This document shows positions 57,993 through 64,000 of a stretch of DNA of 64,000 nucleotides, in pieces. Every line of letters starts with the position of its first letter. The stretch's first letter is position 1. Source of the DNA: Maricaulis sp963976135 (GTDB lineage Bacteria; Pseudomonadota; Alphaproteobacteria; Caulobacterales; Maricaulaceae); NCBI RefSeq assembly GCF_963976135.1, contig NZ_CAXBKN010000001.1, positions 1 to 64,000 of the forward strand, read 5' to 3'. Below the pieces are notes generated by a model, which ran no database searches, was not told the DNA's origin, and worked only from the letters and a program-made list of their open reading frames with translations. The translations under genes were made by a program, and so were the position numbers.

Positions 57993-60698
57993 ATGAACCC
58001 GATGAATGTTGTCGTCGTAGAATCCCCTGCCAAAGCCAAGACCATCAATAAATATCTCGGCCCGGACTTCATCGTGCTGGCCAGTTTCGGCCATGTGCGC
58101 GATCTGCCGGCCAAGGATGGCTCGGTCAAACCGGACGAAGATTTCGCGATGATGTGGGAAGTCGACCCGGCCTCGGCCAAGCGCGTCAAGGCGATCGCCG
58201 ATGCGCTCAAGGACTCTGACCGCCTGATCCTCGCGACTGACCCGGATCGCGAGGGTGAAGCGATTTCCTGGCATTTGCTCGAGGCGCTGACCAAACGCAA
58301 AGTCCTCAAGGACGTCAAGATCGAGCGCGTGGCCTTCAACGCCATCACCAGACAGGCCGTGCTCGACGCGATGGCGCATCCACGCGCCGTCGACATGGAA
58401 TTGGTCAATGCCTATCTGGCCCGCCGGGCGCTGGATTACCTGGTCGGCTTCACCCTGTCGCCGGTACTTTGGCGCAAACTGCCCGGCTCACGCTCGGCCG
58501 GCCGCGTGCAATCGGTCTGCCTGCGCCTGATCTGCGACCGCGAGCTGGAAATCGAGAAATTCCGCTCCGAGGAATACTGGTCGGTGGATGCCGACATCGC
58601 CTCGGGCAGCGACAGCTTCCGCGCCCGCCTCGTCACCCATGACGGCAAGAAGCTGCAGAAGATGTCGCTCAAGGATCGCGCCATGGCCAATGCGGCCGTC
58701 GCGGCGATCGAGGCTGGCAGTTTCACCATCAATGCCGTCGAGGCCAAGCCGACCCGGCGCAATCCGCCGCCGCCCTTCACCACCTCGACCCTGCAACAGG
58801 AAGCGGCGCGCAAGCTCGGCTTCTCGGCAACGCGGACCATGCAGACGGCGCAGAAACTCTATGAGGGTGTCAATCTCGGCGGCGAGACCACCGGTCTGAT
58901 CACCTATATGCGGACCGACGGCGTCTCGATGGATGGCAGTGCCATCAACCAGGCCCGCGATGTCATCTCACGCGAACACGGCGCGCTTTACGTGCCCTCG
59001 GCGCCGCGCGCCTATTCCACCAAGGCGAAAAACGCCCAGGAAGCGCACGAAGCCATCCGGCCGACCAGTTTCTCGCGCCTGCCGGAATCGCTGAGCCTTG
59101 ATGGTGATATGGCGCGCCTCTACCAGCTGATCTGGCGCCGCGCCATGGCCAGCCAGATGGAAAGCGCCCGCTTTGAGCGCACCACAGTCGACATTGACAG
59201 CGCCGACAAGAAGACCGCCCTGCGCGCCGTCGGCTCTGTTCTCCTGTTCGACGGTTTCCTGGCCCTCTACCAGGAAGGCACGGATGATGAGGAGGACGAG
59301 GCCGAAGCCCGTCTGCCAAAGGTCGTCGCCGGCCGCGATGTCGGCATCGCCAAGACCCATGCCGACCAGCACTTCACCCAGCCGCCACCGCGCTTCACCG
59401 AAGCCTCGCTGGTCAAGCGCATGGAAGAACTCGGCATTGGCCGGCCGTCGACCTATGCCTCGACGCTGCAAGTCCTGTCGGCGCGCGACTATGTCCGGCT
59501 TGAGAAGAACCGTTTCTATCCGGAGGACAAGGGCCGGGTCGTCACCGCCTTCCTCGAGAATTTCTTTGCGCGCTATGTCGAATATGATTTCACCGCGGCG
59601 CTCGAAACCCAGCTCGACAAGGTCTCGGCCGGCGAGCTCGACTGGAAGCAATTGCTGCGCGACTTCTGGACTGATTTCCGCGCCGCCATCGACGATATCG
59701 GCGAGCTGCGCATCACCGCCGTGCTTGATGCGCTGAACGACGCCCTGGCGCCGCACATCTTCCCGGAAAAGGAAGATGGCAGCGATCCGCGCCTGTGCCC
59801 GTCCTGCAAGGAAGGCACGCTGAGCCTGCGGCTCGGCAAGTTCGGCGCTTTCCTGGGCTGTTCGAACCATCCCGACTGCAAGTTCACGCGCCAGATGAGC
59901 CCGAATGATGAGGGTGCCGGCGATAGTGATCGCGAGATCACCGTCGATCCGGTCACCGGCTCGATGATCATGCTGAAGAATGGCCGTTTCGGCTGGTATC
60001 TCGAAATTCCCGGCGAGGACGAGGACGCCAAGCCCAAGCGCGCCTCCATCCCCAAGGGCTGGGATCCGCACACCCTGAGCGATGAACAGGCGATCAAACT
60101 CATCGCCCTGCCGCGCACCATCGGGGCTCACCCGGAAGACGGCGAGCTGATCACCTCGAATATCGGCCGCTATGGCCCCTATGTTCATCATGGCAAGACC
60201 TATGCGAACATTCCCAATGTCGAGGATGTGTTCGATATCGGGGTGAACCGGGCTGTCGCCGTACTGGCCGACAAAAAGGCCGGCGGCGGGCGTCAGAACT
60301 CCGCCACGACGCTGAAGGATCTCGGCGAACATGATGGCAAGCCCTTGCGGATCATGAGCGGCCGTTTCGGTCCCTATGTGAAGTATGAGAAAATCAATGC
60401 CACCCTGCCCAAGGGCACCGATCCGGAGACGGTGACCGTCGAGCAGGCCATGGAATGGGTCGAGGCCCGCGCCGCCAAGGGTGCCAAGCCGAAGAAGAAG
60501 CCGGCGGCCAAGAAGCCGGCTGCAAAGAAAAAGGCTCCAGCCAAGAAGAAGGCTCCGGCCAAGGCTGCGGCAGCAGACGCGGACGGCACGGCCAAGAAAG
60601 CGCCCGCCAAAAAGCCTGCGGCGAAGAAGGCCCCGGCCAGGAAGCCGGCCGCCAAGAAGCCTGCGGCGAAGACACCAGCTGCCGGAAAGGCGGATTGA
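57993..60698 (+). CDS. topA: DNA topoisomerase I
   Basis: Relaxes negative supercoils. The 901 residues begin with the TOPRIM domain (VVVESPAKAKTINKYLG, ATDPDREGEAISWHL) and contain the active-site tyrosine Tyr305 in LITYMRTDGVSM. One C4 zinc ribbon (CPSCKEG ... CSNHPDC) follows near residue 605, then two further topoisomerase C-terminal repeats. The tail (about 830-901) is lysine/alanine/proline-rich (repeated KKPAAKK-type units), a DNA-binding region common in actinobacteria and alphaproteobacteria. Its TGA overlaps the next start (TTGA). Confidence 0.97.
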   Translation: MNPMNVVVVESPAKAKTINKYLGPDFIVLASFGHVRDLPAKDGSVKPDEDFAMMWEVDPASAKRVKAIADALKDSDRLILATDPDREGEAISWHLLEALTKRKVLKDVKIERVAFNAITRQAVLDAMAHPRAVDMELVNAYLARRALDYLVGFTLSPVLWRKLPGSRSAGRVQSVCLRLICDRELEIEKFRSEEYWSVDADIASGSDSFRARLVTHDGKKLQKMSLKDRAMANAAVAAIEAGSFTINAVEAKPTRRNPPPPFTTSTLQQEAARKLGFSATRTMQTAQKLYEGVNLGGETTGLITYMRTDGVSMDGSAINQARDVISREHGALYVPSAPRAYSTKAKNAQEAHEAIRPTSFSRLPESLSLDGDMARLYQLIWRRAMASQMESARFERTTVDIDSADKKTALRAVGSVLLFDGFLALYQEGTDDEEDEAEARLPKVVAGRDVGIAKTHADQHFTQPPPRFTEASLVKRMEELGIGRPSTYASTLQVLSARDYVRLEKNRFYPEDKGRVVTAFLENFFARYVEYDFTAALETQLDKVSAGELDWKQLLRDFWTDFRAAIDDIGELRITAVLDALNDALAPHIFPEKEDGSDPRLCPSCKEGTLSLRLGKFGAFLGCSNHPDCKFTRQMSPNDEGAGDSDREITVDPVTGSMIMLKNGRFGWYLEIPGEDEDAKPKRASIPKGWDPHTLSDEQAIKLIALPRTIGAHPEDGELITSNIGRYGPYVHHGKTYANIPNVEDVFDIGVNRAVAVLADKKAGGGRQNSATTLKDLGEHDGKPLRIMSGRFGPYVKYEKINATLPKGTDPETVTVEQAMEWVEARAAKGAKPKKKPAAKKPAAKKKAPAKKKAPAKAAAADADGTAKKAPAKKPAAKKAPARKPAAKKPAAKTPAAGKAD

Positions 60699-62959
60699 TC
60701 GCGGTGAGCGAACACGAAAAACCCTCCGGCTTCAGCCGGGAAACCCTGATCGAGGCCATCAAGCGCGGGGCCGGCGCTCTCGACAAGCGCGGCCTGGCCC
60801 GCGCGCTCGGCCTCAAGACAGGCGAACAGAAGAGCTTGCTCAGACAGGCCCTCGGCGGTCTTGAAGCCGAGGGTGTGATCCGCCGCGACGAACAACGCAA
60901 TTACGCCCTGGCCGGTGAATTGCCGCCGGTCTGCGTCGTCGAGATTACCGGCCGCGATATCGATGGCGAATTGCTCGCCCAGCCACCCCGCGCCGATGGC
61001 GATACCCCGCTGATCCGGCTTGCGCCGGGCGAAGGCGCCGGCGGGCGCGGCGATGCAGCGCTCGGGGTTGGCGACAAGGCGCTGGTGCGCCTGACGCCGG
61101 ACGATGAGGGCGGCTATGAAGCACGCCTGATCCGCAAGCTGGGACATTCGGTCCAGAAGATCCTCTGCGTCCTGCGCAAGCCCGCCAAGGGCCCCTATCG
61201 TTTGATCCCGGTTGATCGCCGCTCGCGGCATGAACTCGTGCCGGCCAAGGGCGAATCCGACAAGGCCAATGATGGCGATCTGGTGGTGTGCGAACTCGCC
61301 AAGGAACGCCGCAACGGGCTGAAGACGGCAACGATTCTGGAAGTCCTCGGCGATGTCGATTCGCCCGGTGCCGGCAGCGTCATTGCGCTGCACTCGCATG
61401 GCGTCCCGATGGGGTTCGCCGATCTGGAGATGCGCGAAGCGGAAACCATCGCCTCGGCGAAACGGCAAGGTCGCGAAGATCTGCGCGCTTTGCCCCTGCT
61501 GACCATCGATCCGGAAGACGCCAAGGACCATGACGACGCCGTCTGGGCCGCTGCTGATACTGATCCAAGGAATGAAGGTGGCTGGATCGTGATGGTCGCG
61601 ATCGCCGATGTCGCCGCCTATGTCACGCCCGGCAGCGAGCTAGATCGCGGCGCCTTCAAGCGTGGCAATTCGGTCTATCTGCCCGACCGCGTCGTGCCGA
61701 TGCTGCCCGAACGCCTGTCCAATGATTTGTGCTCCTTGCGCGAGGGCGAGGAACGTCCCTGCCTGGCTGTGCGCATGGTGTTCGACGCCCGCGGCCAGAA
61801 GAAGAGCCATAAATTCCTGCGCGGCTGGATGAAGTCGGCTGCCAAGCTCTCCTATAACGACGCCCAGGCGGCGATTGACGGCAAGGGCGACGCCAAGGCG
61901 AATGCCCTGCTCGACACAGTCCTGCGGCCGCTCTGGAGCGCCTACGCCGCCCTGTGCATCGCTCGCGCCAGACGCGAACCGCTTGAGATCGACTCGCCCG
62001 AACGGCGCGTCCGGGTCGGTGCCGACGGCCAGGTGACGGGGATTGAGCTGCGCGAGCGCTTCGACGCCCACCGCCTGATCGAGGAATGCATGATCCAGGC
62101 AAATGTCTGTGCGGCCGAGACCCTCGAGGAGCGACGCGTGCCCCTGATCTACCGGGTGCATGAAGAACCTTCCCGCGAAAAGATCGATGCACTGGCGGAC
62201 TATCTGCCCAATGTCGGTTTGAAGTGGACGCGCGGCGACAAGATCGCGACCAGCCGCTTCAACCATCTGCTCAAGCAGGCCAAGGGCGGCGAACATTATG
62301 AGACCGTCAATGAGGTCGTTCTGCGCAGTCAGTCACAGGCCGTCTATCACACTGTCAATCAGGGCCATTTCGGCCTGCATCTGCAGCGCTATGCCCATTT
62401 CACCTCGCCGATCCGACGCTATGCCGACCTCACCGTCCACCGGGCCCTGATCCGCGCCCTCGATCTGGGCAATGACGGCCAGAGCGATGAGGAACGCAGC
62501 CGCCTGACCTCGATCGCCGAGGAAATCACCCAGCTGGAACGGCGCGCCATGGCCGCCGAACGCGATGCGGTTGACCGCTTTGTCGCGCTCTATCTGGCCG
62601 ATCATGTTGGCGGGGAATTCCCCGGCCGCATCACCGGCGTGACACGCTTTGGCGCCTTTGTCCGCCTCGCCGCCACCGGCGCCGACGGGCTGGTGCCGAT
62701 CAGCCGTCTGGGCGAGGAGCGCTTCGTCCATGATGATCGCGCCCACGCCCTGATCGGCGAACAGACCGGTGGCCGCTACCGGCTCGGCATGTCTGTCACC
62801 GTGAAAATCGAGGAAGCCACCCCGATCACCGGGGGCCTCCTGCTGGACATGGTCACCGAGGCCGAACCGGGCCCTCGCCCCAAGCGCGGTACGGGCCGCA
62901 GCGCTCCGGCTGGCGGCCGCACCGGCGGTCGGCCCTGGAAAAAGGGAAAACGGCGGTGA
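60695..62959 (+). CDS. rnr: Ribonuclease R
   Basis: Processive 3'-5' exoribonuclease able to degrade structured RNA. About 754 residues: an N-terminal winged-helix region (ETLIEAIKRGAGALDKRGLARAL), cold-shock domains, the RNB catalytic domain with PLLTIDPEDAKDHDDAVW (metal-binding aspartates), DVAAYVTPGSELDRGAFKRGNSVYLPDRVVPMLPERLSNDLCSL (shown in parts), FTSPIRRYADLTVHRAL, and an S1 domain (FPGRITGVTRFGAFVRL). I take the TTG at 60695, which has AAAGG 5 nt upstream and overlaps the topA stop. GTG 60704 is the alternative but its spacing from that site is 14 nt. Ends GTGA with the next gene. Confidence 0.95.
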   Translation: MIAVSEHEKPSGFSRETLIEAIKRGAGALDKRGLARALGLKTGEQKSLLRQALGGLEAEGVIRRDEQRNYALAGELPPVCVVEITGRDIDGELLAQPPRADGDTPLIRLAPGEGAGGRGDAALGVGDKALVRLTPDDEGGYEARLIRKLGHSVQKILCVLRKPAKGPYRLIPVDRRSRHELVPAKGESDKANDGDLVVCELAKERRNGLKTATILEVLGDVDSPGAGSVIALHSHGVPMGFADLEMREAETIASAKRQGREDLRALPLLTIDPEDAKDHDDAVWAAADTDPRNEGGWIVMVAIADVAAYVTPGSELDRGAFKRGNSVYLPDRVVPMLPERLSNDLCSLREGEERPCLAVRMVFDARGQKKSHKFLRGWMKSAAKLSYNDAQAAIDGKGDAKANALLDTVLRPLWSAYAALCIARARREPLEIDSPERRVRVGADGQVTGIELRERFDAHRLIEECMIQANVCAAETLEERRVPLIYRVHEEPSREKIDALADYLPNVGLKWTRGDKIATSRFNHLLKQAKGGEHYETVNEVVLRSQSQAVYHTVNQGHFGLHLQRYAHFTSPIRRYADLTVHRALIRALDLGNDGQSDEERSRLTSIAEEITQLERRAMAAERDAVDRFVALYLADHVGGEFPGRITGVTRFGAFVRLAATGADGLVPISRLGEERFVHDDRAHALIGEQTGGRYRLGMSVTVKIEEATPITGGLLLDMVTEAEPGPRPKRGTGRSAPAGGRTGGRPWKKGKRR

Positions 62960-63636
62960 GTGACGAGACACGCAAACCCGCGACCAAAGCCCTGCGCCCC
63001 CGCCTGGCCGCCTCGCTAATCCTGACCCGCGGCAGCCGCCAGACGACGGAAGTGCTGATGGGGCGCCGCTCGGCACGGCATGTGTTCATGCCAAACAAAT
63101 ACGTATTTCCGGGGGGCCGCGTGGATCGCGCTGATCTCACAGCGCCCCTGGCGAAGGATCTCCCGTCAGACATTCTGACGGTCATGAGCCGGGTTATGCC
63201 CGAACGCCGGGCGCGGGCGGCCGCCATCGCCGCTGTGCGCGAAACGGCTGAAGAAACCGGTCTTCTGATCGCACGCGAAGCGGTGATCCGCTCGCGGCAC
63301 GACAATTGGGCCCCCTTCCGGGCCTCCGGCGTCGCTCCCGATCTGTCAGGCCTGCGCCTGATCACCCGTGCGGTGACGCCACCGGGGCGATCGCGGCGTT
63401 TCGACACCTGGTTTTTTACTGCCGATGCCAGCGCCTTGTGCGATGAACGGGCGCCGGAGCCGAGCTCCGAGCTTGAAGATGTACAATGGGTGCCGCTGGA
63501 CAGGGCCCGCACGCTGGACCTGCCAATGGTGACGCACTTCGTGCTCGACGAGCTCGGCCGTGTCCTGCCGCCATCACCTCAGCCAACCCGCTGGATACGC
63601 GACGTACGTGGCAAGATGGCAATCGAGACTCTGTGA
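62956..63636 (+). CDS. NUDIX hydrolase with insertion in the Nudix box (NUDT7/19-like)
   Basis: A 226-residue Nudix pyrophosphatase. The Nudix box is divided: YVFPGGRVDRAD is followed by about 38 residues before AAVRETAEETGLLI, which keeps the REUxEE catalytic core. Such an insertion recalls the NUDT19-type acyl-CoA pyrophosphatases, so CoA esters are a candidate substrate by analogy. GTG start at 62956 overlaps the rnr stop (GTGA), implying translational coupling. Substrate cannot be proven from sequence. Confidence 0.88.
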   Translation: MSDETRKPATKALRPRLAASLILTRGSRQTTEVLMGRRSARHVFMPNKYVFPGGRVDRADLTAPLAKDLPSDILTVMSRVMPERRARAAAIAAVRETAEETGLLIAREAVIRSRHDNWAPFRASGVAPDLSGLRLITRAVTPPGRSRRFDTWFFTADASALCDERAPEPSSELEDVQWVPLDRARTLDLPMVTHFVLDELGRVLPPSPQPTRWIRDVRGKMAIETL

Positions 63637-63693
63637 CCGGCCCAGGTGCACAAATCAACTGACGCACAATGCGGCGCTGCCTATAGCTGAGCC

Positions 63694-64000
63694 ATGTTTA
63701 CGCGTCTGACAGCTCCACAATATGGGAATACCCGCGCCCTGATTGCGGCGATCTGCTGCGCTGCCGTGTGCGGCATCGTATTTGGCCTGTCCATGCCGTT
63801 GATTTCACTACGTTTGGAATCCATGACCGGGTCCGCTCTCGTGATCGGCCTGAACGGCGCAGCCCTCGGCGTTTCGACCCTGGTGATGGCGCCACTGGTG
63901 CCACGCCTGATGGCGATGGTGCCGGCGCGGACGCTGTTGATCGGATCCCTCAGCCTCGCGGCGGTGACTTTTTTGCTCTTCCCGGCTTTGCCATCCGTCG
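63694..64000 (+). CDS. MFS transporter (5' part only)
   Basis: Open reading frame from ATG 63694 to the window edge, 102 complete codons. After MFTRLTAPQYGNTRALIAAI come three hydrophobic segments with AAVCGIVFGLSMPLISLRLE, SALVIGLNGAALGVSTLVMAPLVPRLM, and LLIGSLSLAAVTFLLFPAL, the layout of TM1-TM3 of major-facilitator exporters of the YcaD/sugar-like type. Substrate cannot be guessed. Starts 57 nt after the Nudix stop. Confidence 0.75.
   Translation, partial: MFTRLTAPQYGNTRALIAAICCAAVCGIVFGLSMPLISLRLESMTGSALVIGLNGAALGVSTLVMAPLVPRLMAMVPARTLLIGSLSLAAVTFLLFPALPSV

Noticed and set aside
60480..60690. Tandem-repeat locus in lysine/alanine/proline codons at the topA end.
   Set aside because: These are coding repeats of the basic tail, in frame and common in the family; not an independent repeat element.

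Overview
The window is GC-rich, gene-dense chromosomal DNA from an alphaproteobacterium. I infer the Caulobacterales/Maricaulales neighbourhood (Maricaulis-like). The signs are a combined iscR-suf operon, an RNase E whose S1 domain carries an acidic insertion and whose C terminus has a GWW motif, a bactofilin next to an M23 peptidase, a phasin, and DUF455/COG3146-type genes. No rRNA, tRNA, CRISPR array, transposase, integrase or phage gene was seen. The content is core and housekeeping rather than accessory.

Layout. 1-3.3 kb: truncated NAD(P)HX repair gene (minus), then glnB-glnA. 3.4-9.3 kb: an autotransporter, a small lytic-transglycosylase-like lipoprotein, and parE. 9.3-10.3 kb: a 1 kb gene-free stretch holding terminators, palindromic repeats, two REP-like inverted pairs and a segment that could fold as a long rod. 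10.3-17.3 kb: RNA methyltransferase (minus), a tandem amidohydrolase pair whose second member has lost its metal ligands, a DEAD-box helicase behind a promoter-plus-terminator leader, and a GGDEF protein. 17.3-26.4 kb (minus): iron-sulfur operon iscR, class I cysteine desulfurase, sufB, two paralogous lipoproteins, sufC, sufD, sufS, sufT, sufA, GST, with a near-consensus IscR site upstream of iscR.

26.6-36.5 kb: alpha/beta hydrolase, anmK and tyrS (divergent), a giant AsmA/YhdP-like protein, a 1-Cys-type Bcp peroxiredoxin coupled to a DUF455 ferritin-like protein, and an M23 peptidase overlapping a bactofilin. 36.6-48.7 kb: prfB with a classical programmed +1 frameshift, PBP1a, an AmiC-type amidase, RNase E with a long structured leader, an M48 peptidase, a COG3146 protein, a zinc-ribbon protein and a HIT protein. 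48.7-64 kb: recQ, a DUF2306 membrane protein divergent from a membrane AraC regulator, clpS-clpA, a phasin with a lysine/alanine/proline N-terminal tail, a D,D-carboxypeptidase with a SPOR domain, a coupled topA-rnr-Nudix string, and the start of an MFS transporter.

Themes are nitrogen regulation, Fe-S assembly, RNA decay and processing (RhlE-type helicase, RNase E, RNase R), cell wall growth and recycling (PBP1a, amidase, carboxypeptidase, M23, AnmK) and DNA topology (ParE, TopA, RecQ). The observations I consider most worth following are the paired lipoproteins inside the suf operon, the amidohydrolase/pseudo-amidohydrolase pair, the helicase leader and the possible structured RNA downstream of parE.
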